Source of the DNA: Bradyrhizobium sp. C9
Lineage (GTDB): Bacteria; Pseudomonadota; Alphaproteobacteria; Rhizobiales; Xanthobacteraceae
Assembly: GCF_002532045.1 (NCBI RefSeq)
Contig: NZ_NWTG01000003.1
Coordinates: forward strand, 62,001-126,000
Direction: 5' to 3'
DNA length: 64,000 bases
Shown here: piece after piece, positions 50,502 through 59,099 of the stretch
Layout of the letters: the number at the start of each line of letters is the position of its first letter
How positions within the stretch are numbered: position 1 is the first letter of the stretch
Made by a program: the position numbers and the translations under genes
Notes under the pieces: model-generated
The model's database searches: none
What the model was told of the DNA's origin: nothing
What the model saw: only the letters and a program-made list of their open reading frames with translations

Positions 50502-51233
50502 ATGAGGATCAAAGCAATTCTGACGACGACATCGCTGCTCGCGCTCGCGAGCTCGTTGGCCAGCATGTCGGTTCAGGCCGCCGATCTGGCGCAGGCCCCT
50601 ATCTACTACAAAGCCCCCCCAATCGAACCCTTCAATCCGTGGATGATCCGCCTGCGCGTTCTCGGCGTTTTACCGGATACCGCAGGCAGCTCCGTCAATG
50701 TCGCCGGGGCGTCGCCGCTATCCTCGCCAGCCTCCGGGCTATCGATCAGCGACCAAGCGGTACCGGAGCTCGATATCACCTATTTCTTCACAAGAAACGT
50801 TGCCGCCGAACTCATTCTCGGTGTGAGCCGCCATCACATCAACGGCACAGGTAAGCTAAATGGACTAGATATCGGCAAGGCTTGGCTGTTGCCGCCAACG
50901 CTGACTCTGCAATATCACTTCACCGATTTCGGCCCGCTCAAGCCTTACATCGGCGCGGGCATCAACTACACCGTATTCTTCAACCAATCGGCTGCCAATA
51001 CGTCGCTCGCCGGCCTTGCCGTGACGGATTTGCACATCGCCAACCAGTTCGGCGCCGCGGTCCAATTCGGCTTCGATTATATGCTTGACCGCCATTGGGG
51101 CCTCAACTTCGACGTGAAGAAGTTGTGGTTGCGGCCGGATTATTCGGCGACCGTGAACAATGCGATTGCCGTCACTGGTCGCGCCAATATCGACCCATGG
51201 CTCGTCAGCGGTGGCATCACCTACAAGTTCTGA
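50502..51233 (+). CDS. OmpW-family outer membrane protein
   Basis: This 243-residue beta-barrel protein has a signal peptide (AILTTTSLLALASSLASMSVQAA) and alternating hydrophobic strands ending in GGITYKF, with the terminal Phe typical of outer membrane proteins. The start at 50502 follows GGAG; a Met four codons earlier overlaps that site. OmpW-type porins are small eight-stranded barrels for hydrophobic compounds. The perfect FixK box upstream indicates induction under microaerobic conditions. Confidence 0.85.
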   Translation: MRIKAILTTTSLLALASSLASMSVQAADLAQAPIYYKAPPIEPFNPWMIRLRVLGVLPDTAGSSVNVAGASPLSSPASGLSISDQAVPELDITYFFTRNVAAELILGVSRHHINGTGKLNGLDIGKAWLLPPTLTLQYHFTDFGPLKPYIGAGINYTVFFNQSAANTSLAGLAVTDLHIANQFGAAVQFGFDYMLDRHWGLNFDVKKLWLRPDYSATVNNAIAVTGRANIDPWLVSGGITYKF

Positions 51234-51782
51234 GGCTGGAAACACGCTTCAGTGAACTTCCCGGACGCGCCGGGTCGCCGGACGCGTCTCTCCGTTATAA
51301 TACAGTACAAACGCCAGCGAGATGATGCGTAAAGACGCGTCGTCTCGCCGGTGACCAGGAGCCACTCCCAGCATTGCTCGCGCTGTGCGTCACGGATGTG
51401 TCGGTAAGTGGTGGAAAACAATCAAATCGAGCCACTAGTGATAGGCTCCTGCTCGTGCTTCCCGGCATTAGCAGAAGCGGCCGCCTGCCTATCGGCGCCA
51501 AGAATTCAAGGCGGTCGCCCCCTGCGAGAGAACGACCGCACTTGCAAGGACATGAGCTCAGGGCTCTTCGGCCCCGATCATGAGTAGAATCCGATCAAGG
51601 CTTACCTTGTAGCGCATGTTCTTGAAACCAACGCCATAGCGACAAGTAAGCAGTCCCGTGTTGGGCACGTACTGGAAGCGTTAGGGCACCCGATCATTGT
51701 CGAACGTTCCAAGATGCTAGCTACTGGGCGGATAGGCCTGCGATGTTCGATACAAAGGGCGAGCGGCGCTCAAGCGACGCCT
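51234..51782. other. spacer, no gene seen
   Basis: About 550 bases between convergent genes, without a recognised hairpin or protein-like frame. Confidence 0.35.
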
Positions 51783-52130
51783 TTAGCTTCGCCTCAGCAC
51801 CATCACGAGGCGATCGACACGTTTGCCCTGCTTGAGATGAGAGTCTACGATTTCATCAACGTCCTCAGGCGTGGTGGCGCGATACCAGATTCCGTCTGGA
51901 TAGACGACCATCAAAGGACCGGAGTTACAAAAGCCAAGGCAGCCCGTCACCGTGAAACCGACATCAGTGAGGTCTTGCGCTTCGATCGCCTTGCCCATCC
52001 GATCCCAGAGGGCCTGCGCCCCAGAAGCGCCGCAACTGCCGTGCGGATGATTCGGCGGTCGCTGCGTGTTGCAGGCAAAGACGTGATGCCTATAAAGTTG
52101 AGGAAGCTCGAATTCGGTTTCTGCGTTCAT
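51783..52130 (-). CDS. thioredoxin-like [2Fe-2S] ferredoxin
   Basis: This 115-residue ferredoxin has the thioredoxin-like fold. Cluster cysteines appear in HHVFACNTQRPPNHPHGSCG and in TGCLGFCNSGP, the spacing of the Aquifex/Azotobacter shethna-type family. Such proteins are common in nif regions and may donate electrons or serve cofactor assembly. A possible but imperfect sigma-54 promoter lies about 140 bases upstream. Confidence 0.88.
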   Translation of the reverse strand: MNAETEFELPQLYRHHVFACNTQRPPNHPHGSCGASGAQALWDRMGKAIEAQDLTDVGFTVTGCLGFCNSGPLMVVYPDGIWYRATTPEDVDEIVDSHLKQGKRVDRLVMVLRRS

Positions 52131-52266
52131 GCGCCTATCCTGAAATCAACGGCCTCCGTCATCTGAAAAGAGACAAGATCCGAGCGCATCCGCCCGAACA
52201 ACCTGCTCCTCAGTCGAACGCCGCATCGACCAATTGATCCTACTAATTCCCACTCCAGCTTGCGAA

Positions 52267-52282
52267 AGCGGGCGACATGCCG
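52267..52282 (-). promoter_or_regulatory. possible sigma-54 promoter of the ferredoxin gene
   Basis: On the minus strand CGGCATGTCGCCCGCT has GG and GC ten bases apart but CCGCT instead of TTGCT at -12. The distance to the gene is about 140 bases. Confidence 0.4.
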
Positions 52283-53091
52283 ATGATGATCGCTGACGAT
52301 CAGCGATACTCGACATCTAGAATATCCTCCTTGATCAGCTTCAACCTCGCGGTGTCTCCCTCCGCATTACTTACGCAACCATCCAACTTTTCCAAGCAAG
52401 TTCCGCACCAGATGCGTAGCGATCATTTCTTCAGCGATCTCATTCTATGCTCCGGCGCGATTGACGATTATCCGGCGCGACTGACAATTATGCCGAGGTT
52501 GCAACATTGTCACCCTCCCTTGTTCCATGCGTGACATATGGCACATCGCGTTTGGTACGCTCCCGCTTCAGCATTTCGCGTTGCGCACCGTTCGCACGCA
52601 CAATAGCCGGACCACGCCAACGCGCCCGTTCGTGCATTCGACCTTGGCGGCCGCCACCGGCTGACTATGGTGCGGCACTCGCTAAGGGCATCGCATGAAC
52701 GAAAGCTTGGCATTGCAATTGCTACGCCCGCTTCGGCGGTCGTCCAAGAATTGTGACACAGGATCGTCATTCCTCCAGACCAAACGGTCCTGTCAGTCTG
52801 GGTCCCCCCATTTCAACCAGCCCAGACGGTGCCCTCGGCGTAACCGCCGAGGGCATTTCCTTCTCAAAGACATCGTATCCAGCGGCGGCAATGGCCTGCT
52901 GGCTCGATTTGGTGCGCTAGCGCCAAAGCACCTCCTAGGTGCCGCGAAGGTCGCGGTCGCACGAGGTTCGGCTGTTCGCCTCTCAACGCCAAAGCATTGA
53001 CGCGCGTCCGCGCCCAGCACTCGCTGGTACGATGGCATTATTCGGCGACAACGCGCCGGAGACGTGTTGAGCAACAGCCAAGTGACGCCTG
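52283..53091. other. spacer, no gene supported
   Basis: Contains a chance-level TGT-N10-ACA (52521-52536) and the hairpin at 52831-52854. No gene seen. Confidence 0.35.
52831..52854. terminator. 10-bp GC-rich hairpin after the nifB operon
   Basis: GCCCTCGGCG and CGCCGAGGGC pair perfectly around a TAAC loop. It lies about 240 bases beyond the last gene of the nifB operon (minus strand) and is followed by a T-rich stretch only on the plus strand. Confidence 0.7.
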
Positions 53092-53550
53092 CTAATCGGG
53101 ATGGATCGTTATATCCATGGTTTCGTCGCTGTCCTCGAACGGCTCGGAAAACCGATCATCCTCAAGTAGCTTGATGCCACACAGGCAGACGTCACCTTCG
53201 ATGACGGCGAGTGCGATCGGCTCAAGTGTTTGTCCAGTGCAGGGACCATCGATGCACAGCCCGGTGTCGATCTCAAATTTCGCACCGTGCCGTGCGCATC
53301 TGAGAAAGGAGCGATCGGAGGAGAAGAACTCGCCGGAGCCGATGTTGAGCCATAAGCTGTCATGCGGACAACGATTGACGTAGCCTAGATAGTCATCGTC
53401 AAAAGTGCGAACCACAACAATTGGAAACGGCCGGCTCTCGCCGCTGTCGTCTACCTGCGACAAGCTAAAGGCCTTGGCGCCACACCGCTCGATGGCATCG
53501 ACCGGACAGACGGCAAACACCTCGATCTGATCACACATCGGGCCGATCAT
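53092..53550 (-). CDS. Rieske-type [2Fe-2S] protein 1
   Basis: This 152-residue protein has the Rieske motifs RCPHDSLW (CxH) and RCARHGAKFE (CxxH), which bind a [2Fe-2S] cluster through two Cys and two His. It is a soluble ferredoxin-like form without a membrane anchor and is the last gene of the nifB operon. A start four codons later (reading CDQIEVFAV after Met) is possible. It is clearly related to the second Rieske protein at 62888-63283. It is probably an electron carrier for a nif-linked reaction; partner unknown. Confidence 0.9.
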   Translation of the reverse strand: MIGPMCDQIEVFAVCPVDAIERCGAKAFSLSQVDDSGESRPFPIVVVRTFDDDYLGYVNRCPHDSLWLNIGSGEFFSSDRSFLRCARHGAKFEIDTGLCIDGPCTGQTLEPIALAVIEGDVCLCGIKLLEDDRFSEPFEDSDETMDITIHPD

Positions 53551-53558
53551 CCCTTTGC

Positions 53559-53780
53559 TTATCCAGGCCTCGCAGTTTCCTGCTTGAAAGCTTCGACTGC
53601 AGCCCGGGCCAGCCGAAAAACGCCGCGGCCACGAGCGAGCGGCCGATAGGTCGAGCCGGCACGGGTATTGAGGACATCAAACCATTGGTTCGGCGTGAGC
53701 TTCGCCGGGCGCTCGCTGATTTGGATCACTCTCCCGTTTGGAGCGAAGCGGACGTGAATGATGACCTGTTGAGAAGTCAT
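53559..53780 (-). CDS. small conserved-type nif-operon protein
   Basis: This 73-residue basic protein starts TSQQVIIHVRFAPNGRVIQI after Met at 53780, chosen because AGGGG lies upstream, and ends with a helical, arginine-rich part. I do not recognise the family. It sits between degT-like and Rieske genes in the nifB operon, so a role in cofactor assembly or electron transfer is possible. Confidence 0.6.
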   Translation of the reverse strand: MTSQQVIIHVRFAPNGRVIQISERPAKLTPNQWFDVLNTRAGSTYRPLARGRGVFRLARAAVEAFKQETARPG

Positions 53781-54025
53781 GGCAACCCCTATTTGGCCGA
53801 CTTTAAAGACCCGAGCCGAAACTGAGGATCTCTGTTGCGACGTGCTCCGTTTCCGGAAGCTTGCGTGGCCTCCAGCCGCGGCTTGGAGACCGCGCCTCGC
53901 TACTTTCGAGCAGGTCTTCTTCGTGCCCACGGCCCCCCTCGGTCGCCCCGCTCATCTCGCGCGACGTCGCAAGTGGGATCATCGCATTCGATCGTGGTCC
54001 GTCGATGTAGTGGATGACGCGCATC

Positions 54026-55180
54026 TCAGTAGATCGCTGCCCCTGCGCCCACGTTGATCGAGGCATCCTTTACGGCTTCGACAATGAACTCGATCCTGTC
54101 GTTCGTGAGATGGGTGTGAAACGGCAGCGCCAGGGCGCGATCGGCGATCTTTTCGGCAACAAGGAAATCGCCACGTCGATAGCCGAGTTCGAAGTAGTGG
54201 CGTTGCAAGTGCAGCGGATGGCTATAAGCGACGGCTTCAATTTGGGCGACTCGCAGATCATCGACGATGGCATCGCGACCGGATCGCGTGAAGCGTGTTC
54301 CAAGATGGACGAGATAGAGCAACCAATTCACCTCGGTCACATGGGGACCAACGTAAGGCGGCTTGATGCCCTCAAATGATTGCATATGCGCGTTGTAGAG
54401 CTGCTCCACCAGCCGACGACGCTCCAGGATTTCATCGAGACGCTTAAGCTGCGCCAGACCCAAGGCTGCCGTGACATCGCTCATGCCGGCTTGGTATGGT
54501 GCTGCGGCACCGACGATCACGGAGGAGCGTTCGTCCAGGCGGTGGGCGCGATAGCGACGCAAGCCAACCGCGATGTCGATATCGTCCGTTACCACCATTG
54601 CGCCTTCGCCACAACTTAGGGCCAAGGGCTGGGCAAAGTCGAAGACCGCCAGGTCGCCAAACCGGCCGACGAGTTCGCCCTTGTAGCGCGATCCGATTGC
54701 TTCGGTGGAATCCTCTAGAAGCGCCAGATGGTGGCGCTGCGCGATCGCCCGCAATTCCGACCACGGCGCGGGATGGCCGTTGGGATTGCCGGCGACAATC
54801 GCCCGCGTGTGGGCCGTGATGCGCTCTTCGGCTTTATCTGGGACCAATGTTCCCGACCAATAGTCGATGTCGGCAAATACCGCCCGCGCGCCTGCAAGAC
54901 CGATCGCATGGACGGTCTCGCGGAGGGAATAGGGCGAAGCGATGACTTCCTGCCCTGGCCCGATGCCGACCGCCTTGAGCGCAAGCACGAGCCCAATGGT
55001 GCCGCTCGAGACCGCAACGGCATATTTGCGGCCAAGATAGGCTGCAAAAGCGTGCTCGAACGCCTCAGTGACCGACCCATTGGAGATCTGCGGCGAGCAC
55101 AGAATCGTTTCCACGGCGGAGAGCTCGGCGAAGGTGATATCGGGATCGGACAATGGAATGAAGGACGTATTTGCCTCCAT
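54026..55180 (-). CDS. DegT/DnrJ/EryC1-fold protein lacking the PLP lysine
   Basis: This 384-residue protein of the DegT/DnrJ/EryC1/StrS fold has the usual amino-terminal pattern (PLSDPDITFAELSAVETIL, GRKYAVAVSSGTIGLVLAL) and the aspartate region LLEDSTEAIGS. In place of the normal lysine that binds pyridoxal phosphate, the equivalent stretch reads FDFAQPLALSCGEGAMVV, with no lysine. It is thus unlikely to be an ordinary sugar aminotransferase. The start at 55180 is chosen from family length; the open frame extends further upstream. It is in the nifB operon, and its role there is unknown. Confidence 0.8.
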   Translation of the reverse strand: MEANTSFIPLSDPDITFAELSAVETILCSPQISNGSVTEAFEHAFAAYLGRKYAVAVSSGTIGLVLALKAVGIGPGQEVIASPYSLRETVHAIGLAGARAVFADIDYWSGTLVPDKAEERITAHTRAIVAGNPNGHPAPWSELRAIAQRHHLALLEDSTEAIGSRYKGELVGRFGDLAVFDFAQPLALSCGEGAMVVTDDIDIAVGLRRYRAHRLDERSSVIVGAAAPYQAGMSDVTAALGLAQLKRLDEILERRRLVEQLYNAHMQSFEGIKPPYVGPHVTEVNWLLYLVHLGTRFTRSGRDAIVDDLRVAQIEAVAYSHPLHLQRHYFELGYRRGDFLVAEKIADRALALPFHTHLTNDRIEFIVEAVKDASINVGAGAAIY

Positions 55181-55224
55181 CCTGTCCGCACCATCAGGCC
55201 GATGCGCTGCCAGTTCAATCCCGC

Positions 55225-55494
55225 TCACCGCGCAACATTCCTTCTTGCCAACACGATGCCGGTCGCCCGCTTCGGATCGGCCGTAATCTGCACGCAGTGA
55301 TCCGACCCGTCGAGCAAATGCAGGTCGAAACGAGGGAACCGCCGGGACGGCTGATCCGTCACATCCGACGCATCGCAGCGAACGCATGCAAGCTGCGGAA
55401 AGCGGCGCCGCAGCTCGACAAGGGGGCCCATGTCCGCGCCGTCGACAGCAAGCAGCCCTTCGATTTCAATCAATTCCTCCGCAGTAAGCGCCAT
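55225..55494 (-). CDS. DUF6129-like small nif-operon protein
   Basis: This 89-residue protein begins ALTAEELIEIEGLLAVDGAD after Met at 55494, which follows AGGAG. It contains a Cys pair in LACVRCDASD. The upstream Met at 55530 overlaps the stop of the preceding gene and could also be used by coupling. Small proteins of this kind recur in nif operons of proteobacteria, but no function is known to me. Confidence 0.6.
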   Translation of the reverse strand: MALTAEELIEIEGLLAVDGADMGPLVELRRRFPQLACVRCDASDVTDQPSRRFPRFDLHLLDGSDHCVQITADPKRATGIVLARRNVAR

Positions 55495-55526
55495 CGTGGC
55501 TCCTCTAGGACTCCCTAAGGTGGTCG

Positions 55527-55886
55527 TCATTGCCAGAACAGGCGCTCCGGATCCGCGTTCAACTCATCGATTGCTGAAGTCAAGTGGTGGTAAAGGCTGT
55601 AAAATTCCCAGATCCCTTGCGCGTGGTTCTTGCAAAACAGCTTCCAGATCCCACTGACGGTGTCGTAAAGAATCAGCGCGACATCAATGAGACCACCATC
55701 CTGGTCGATATTGCGCGAGCAACAGGGACTCTCGATCAGATAACCACCCCTCACTGGCGTCACGTTCGGCGAGACATACAGATAGCGCTTGCGCGAGCTC
55801 AAGCCGCGCTCGATCCGCATGCGATCGAGCTCGTTTGGGTGAGGAACCAACCCGGTTTTTACCTTCCTCATCAGCGCGGCAGTCAT
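55527..55886 (-). CDS. DUF3024-like nif-operon protein
   Basis: This 119-residue protein has the conserved core RKRYLYVSPNVTPVRGGYLIESPCCSRNI and an aromatic-rich second half (IWKLFCKNHAQGIWEFYSLYHHL), the pattern of DUF3024 proteins found in nif clusters. Three cysteines and several histidines could bind metal. It lies between nifZ2 and the DUF6129-like gene, and its stop overlaps the possible start of the latter (ATGA). Confidence 0.65.
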   Translation of the reverse strand: MTAALMRKVKTGLVPHPNELDRMRIERGLSSRKRYLYVSPNVTPVRGGYLIESPCCSRNIDQDGGLIDVALILYDTVSGIWKLFCKNHAQGIWEFYSLYHHLTSAIDELNADPERLFWQ

Positions 55887-55901
55887 CGCGAAAGCCCCCC
55901 T

Positions 55902-56141
55902 TCAGAGCACCGTGATTTCTTCTTCAAAACAGCCAATGAGCCGTTGCACACCAAAATCGACAGTATAGATCGGCACGTCGGCTTCGGTATGGATAGCGAC
56001 TCTGACGATCTCGCCGGTTGCTCCGGCGCCGAGCACGATCCCGTCGGGTTCCGTATTGGGAAAAGAGCCATCGTTGATGAGGTCGACCGCCGCTTTAACG
56101 CGTTGGCCCCGCCGATATTTCGGAAAGCGGTCCTCAGTCAT
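55902..56141 (-). CDS. nifZ: NifZ-like protein 2
   Basis: This 79-residue protein contains the NifZ core (RRGQRVKAAVDLINDGSFPN, then GATGEIVRVAIH and PIYTVDF). NifZ helps mature the P-cluster of the MoFe protein. It overlaps the preceding nifZ by four bases (ATGA). The two NifZ-type proteins differ in length and sequence, so they may be specialised copies. Confidence 0.8.
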   Translation of the reverse strand: MTEDRFPKYRRGQRVKAAVDLINDGSFPNTEPDGIVLGAGATGEIVRVAIHTEADVPIYTVDFGVQRLIGCFEEEITVL

Positions 56142-56458
56142 GACACAGCCTCTTCCGGCAATGGCAAATCATCGATCTCCTCGCACGCGTCCACCGACTC
56201 AAGCTCCTTGCGCTTCATGCCAACGCGGTAGCCACGTTCGAGAAACTCGACGCCGTAGATGTAGAATTGCTGCAGGAACGTTCCGATCGAAACGACGTAA
56301 CCCACCTCTCCCTTCTTGACCAACACCTCGCCAATCTCTTTGCCGCGAAAGGTGCCATCATTACGGATGGTGCGATTGGCCCGTACCTTTTCGCTAAAGC
56401 TGAAGAAAGGCGGCCCGCTGAGCTCGACGACGTCGCTATCGCGAACGATTTTATTCAT
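56138..56458 (-). CDS. nifZ: NifZ protein 1
   Basis: This 106-residue NifZ has the family core RNDGTFRGKEIGEVLVKKGE followed by GYVVSIGTFLQQFYIYGVEF. The start at 56458 is supported by GAGGAGC seven bases upstream. No stop codon separates it from the LRV-like reading frame upstream, so a longer fused product is possible. It acts in P-cluster maturation. Confidence 0.85.
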   Translation of the reverse strand: MNKIVRDSDVVELSGPPFFSFSEKVRANRTIRNDGTFRGKEIGEVLVKKGEVGYVVSIGTFLQQFYIYGVEFLERGYRVGMKRKELESVDACEEIDDLPLPEEAVS

Positions 56459-56920
56459 GCAGCGCTCCTCATGGACACGCAGGGCCGCCGCCATACCAGC
56501 GCAAGCGAGGTCCTGCATCGATTTGTCCTCATTCTCGAAGACATCCCGCGATTCACCAGCGGCAATGCCGCACGCCATTTCAAGGCGGAGATACCGGTCA
56601 GGACCGTGCTGCGGTGCAGTTCGCACCCTCGGCAACAGTCCCTGCATATTCTCGAATCGCACGGAGGCGTTCGGGTCGTTCGCCATGGCTAACGGCCACT
56701 CATCGCGGACAACCCATGCCAGAGAGTGGCGGCACTCGACCTCCGCATGACTCATCAATCGGTAGAACAGCTGCAGCGATGCGGCGCGCAACGGCGCGAT
56801 CAACTTCATTGTGCTGGCCGGCCAGCATCGGCGCCATTCCTCGCACATCAAGCGAAGATCCGGGCCAGACGGCGAGGCTGCGATGGGGCTCGCTTCGCAG
56901 GAGCAGGCGCATGGGCTCAT
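56459..56920 (-). CDS. LRV-like protein, in frame with nifZ
   Basis: About 154 codons upstream of nifZ, in the same frame and without a stop, show degenerate leucine-rich-repeat-variant units of about 24 residues: HSLAWVVRDEWPLAMANDPN, ASVRFENMQGLLPRV, DRYLRLEMACGIAAG and NEDKSMQDLACAGMA. The first 35 residues are cysteine-rich (CACSCEAS and CEEWRRC), as in LRV iron-sulfur proteins of nif clusters. The start is uncertain: 56920 lacks a good ribosome binding site, and Met at 56848 is an option. It is either an independent gene that lost its stop codon or an LRV-NifZ fusion. Confidence 0.5.
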
Positions 56921-56975
56921 TCCTGGGCACGGTTCGCATCATCAAGCGGCGGCAATCCGTTCACTGGGCTCACCT

Positions 56976-57200
56976 TTAGGCTGGCGCCTGGTATCGCGCC
57001 AAGGATGTGTCAACAACGCAGGTATTGTCGACTGGACAGGCGGCGACGCATTGCGGCTCGTCGAAATAGCCAATGCATTCGGTACATTTTGCCGGTTCAA
57101 TGACGAAGCTCCCCGCCTTCTCAGAGATTGCAACGTTCGGGCACAAGGGTTCGCAGGCTGAGCAGCTCGTACACTGCGAAGCAATGATCTTGAATGGCAC
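56976..57200 (-). CDS. fdxN: FdxN-type 2[4Fe-4S] ferredoxin
   Basis: This 74-residue bacterial-type ferredoxin has two cluster motifs, [12 protein letters not shown] and CTEC...CVAACP, the second with the eight-residue insert typical of FdxN/Alvin-type ferredoxins. It is directly downstream of nifB (8 bases), a common pairing, and may supply electrons to NifB or nitrogenase. The name frxA is also used in Bradyrhizobium. Confidence 0.92.
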   Translation of the reverse strand: MPFKIIASQCTSCSACEPLCPNVAISEKAGSFVIEPAKCTECIGYFDEPQCVAACPVDNTCVVDTSLARYQAPA

Positions 57201-57208
57201 ATCCCCCC

Positions 57209-58765
57209 CTACGCCGCAGAGATCACGGCTTTCTGCCGAATCGACGCGTCGCCGCGCTTCACGTGCTGGATCTCACCGCTTTTCACCCGGTCGAGATAAG
57301 ATCGGAACCAGGAGATCACCGACTTCTCAAACAACTCATGCGCGTATTGATCAACCGGCTCGATTCCGGCCTTGATCAGGTTGCTTTTCGGGCTGCCGCC
57401 GATTTTGGCCACGAACACCGCGTGGCAGTCATTGATGCCGCGAATGATAGTCGAAAGCCTATCCTTCTCCCCATCACCGCCTTGGCAGTAGACGTCTACG
57501 CGGCGGTGGCCGACGAATTTAGTGCCGGATGTGGAAAGTTCGTAGACTTGGAATTCCCTCGCATGTCCAAAGTGCTCGTTGATCAGGCCGGAGCCTTTGG
57601 TTGCGACTGCCACCAGAAGCGAGATCTCGCTCGCCGCTCCGGCCAATTCCCCGAGCTCTTCTTTGCTGGCCGCGGCCTTGGCAGCACGCTCATCCTCTAC
57701 CCGGTCTTGGTAAGCCTTGCGCATCTCGAGATCGTATTTGACGTCCATCTTCATGACTCGGTCGGTCGTAAACTCTGCGCTGCGATCTTCTCCGAGTAGA
57801 CCCACAGCATCGGCACGGCACTGACGGCAGTGACGCATCATGTTCATCTCCCCTTCGCAAGCATCTTGCAGCGCCTTCAATTCCTGCGCTGTCGGCCCGC
57901 GTTGACCGTTGAGGCCAAACACCGTGCCGTACTCGGGTGCGGAGATCAGCGGCATGATATTGTGGAGGAAGGCGCCGCGCGACTTCACCGCCTTGTTCAC
58001 TTCGACCAAGTGACCGTCGTTGATATGCGGGATCATCACAGAGTTGACCTTACACAGGATCCCCCGTTCGCTAAGCATCTCCAAGCCTAGCAGCTGGCGA
58101 TCGGCAAGTACCCTTGCCGCGTCGAGGCCGGTGTAGCGCCTGTGGTTGAAGAAGATCCAAGGATAGATCTTGGCGCCGATTTCGGGGTCGATCATGTTGA
58201 TGGTGATCGTGACATGGTCAACCTTGGACTTGGCGATGACGTCAACATAATCTGGCAGGCTCAGCCCATTGGTTGATAGACACAGCTTGATGTCCGGAGC
58301 CGCTTTGGCGACGAGTTCGAACGTCTTGAACGTCTTTTCTGGATTGGCCAGCGGATCGCCGGGACCGGCGATGCCAAGCACGGTCATCTGGGGAATAGTG
58401 GCCGCGACCGCAAGCGCTTTCTTTACCGCCTGCTCCGGCGTGAGCTTCTCGCTCACCACGCCCGGACGTGATTCGTTGGCGCAGTCGTATTTGCGGTTGC
58501 AGTAGTTGCACTGGATGTTGCAGGCTGGCGCTACTGCGACGTGCATGCGCGCGTAATGATGATGCGCCTCTTCGCTGTAGCAGGGATGGCTCTTCACTTT
58601 TTCCCAGATCTCGGTCGGCAGATCGGCTTGCCCTGCCCGCGAGCCGCAACTCGCCTGCCCGGAGTTGGACGAGGTGCGGCAGCCCTTATGCTCGGCGGCC
58701 TGCACCATCTTGCTGGCACCTACCGCAGCTTTGGCACATTTTCCGCGCCCGACGACCGCGTTCAT
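57209..58765 (-). CDS. nifB: NifB, radical SAM FeMo-co core synthase
   Basis: This 518-residue enzyme makes NifB-co, the iron-sulfur-carbide core of the FeMo cofactor. The radical SAM motif CNIQCNYC is present near residue 85. The SAM domain runs to about residue 340, and a NifX/NafY-like cofactor-binding domain fills about 385-500 ([20 protein letters not shown]). Additional cysteines near residue 318 ([10 protein letters not shown]) fit the auxiliary cluster sites. It is the first gene of a nine-gene operon with sigma-54 promoter and NifA site upstream. Confidence 0.97.
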   Translation of the reverse strand: MNAVVGRGKCAKAAVGASKMVQAAEHKGCRTSSNSGQASCGSRAGQADLPTEIWEKVKSHPCYSEEAHHHYARMHVAVAPACNIQCNYCNRKYDCANESRPGVVSEKLTPEQAVKKALAVAATIPQMTVLGIAGPGDPLANPEKTFKTFELVAKAAPDIKLCLSTNGLSLPDYVDVIAKSKVDHVTITINMIDPEIGAKIYPWIFFNHRRYTGLDAARVLADRQLLGLEMLSERGILCKVNSVMIPHINDGHLVEVNKAVKSRGAFLHNIMPLISAPEYGTVFGLNGQRGPTAQELKALQDACEGEMNMMRHCRQCRADAVGLLGEDRSAEFTTDRVMKMDVKYDLEMRKAYQDRVEDERAAKAAASKEELGELAGAASEISLLVAVATKGSGLINEHFGHAREFQVYELSTSGTKFVGHRRVDVYCQGGDGEKDRLSTIIRGINDCHAVFVAKIGGSPKSNLIKAGIEPVDQYAHELFEKSVISWFRSYLDRVKSGEIQHVKRGDASIRQKAVISAA

Positions 58766-58828
58766 TTCCCATGTCTCCCTGCAGGCAATGATCTCAGGAC
58801 CAGCCCCGAGAGCCTCAGCAAGAGCAGT

Positions 58829-58844
58829 AGCAACTCATATGCCA
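58829..58844 (-). promoter_or_regulatory. sigma-54 promoter of the nifB operon
   Basis: On the minus strand TGGCATATGAGTTGCT matches the -24/-12 consensus, 64 bases before the nifB start. Confidence 0.9.
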
Positions 58845-58931
58845 TGGTAGAGTCGATGCGATTGTAGCCATGCGCCAAACAGTTAGCTGGAACAGCAACG
58901 CAACCGAATGCAAGAACAGCAACCATGCGCG

Positions 58932-58947
58932 TGTTTGAAAGCCAACA
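58932..58947 (-). promoter_or_regulatory. NifA UAS of the nifB operon
   Basis: TGTTTGAAAGCCAACA is TGT-N10-ACA, about 90-100 bases upstream of the sigma-54 promoter. Confidence 0.87.
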
Positions 58948-59099
58948 AGCACGTCGTGTTCCTGCCGCCGAGCTCCACGGCGGGTGCATTCATTCAAACG
59001 CCACGCATGCGCGATCCCGGCTCCTTCCCCGTTGACCTTGATGCGATGCGGCATCTGACAATAGGCCGATGCGACCTGGTGGTCTGGCTTCGCAACGCC

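Noticed and set aside
52521-52536. TGT-N10-ACA in the spacer after the ferredoxin gene
   Set aside because: It is about 240 bases from the weak candidate promoter, and the nearby TGGCACATCGCGTTTG lacks GC at -12.
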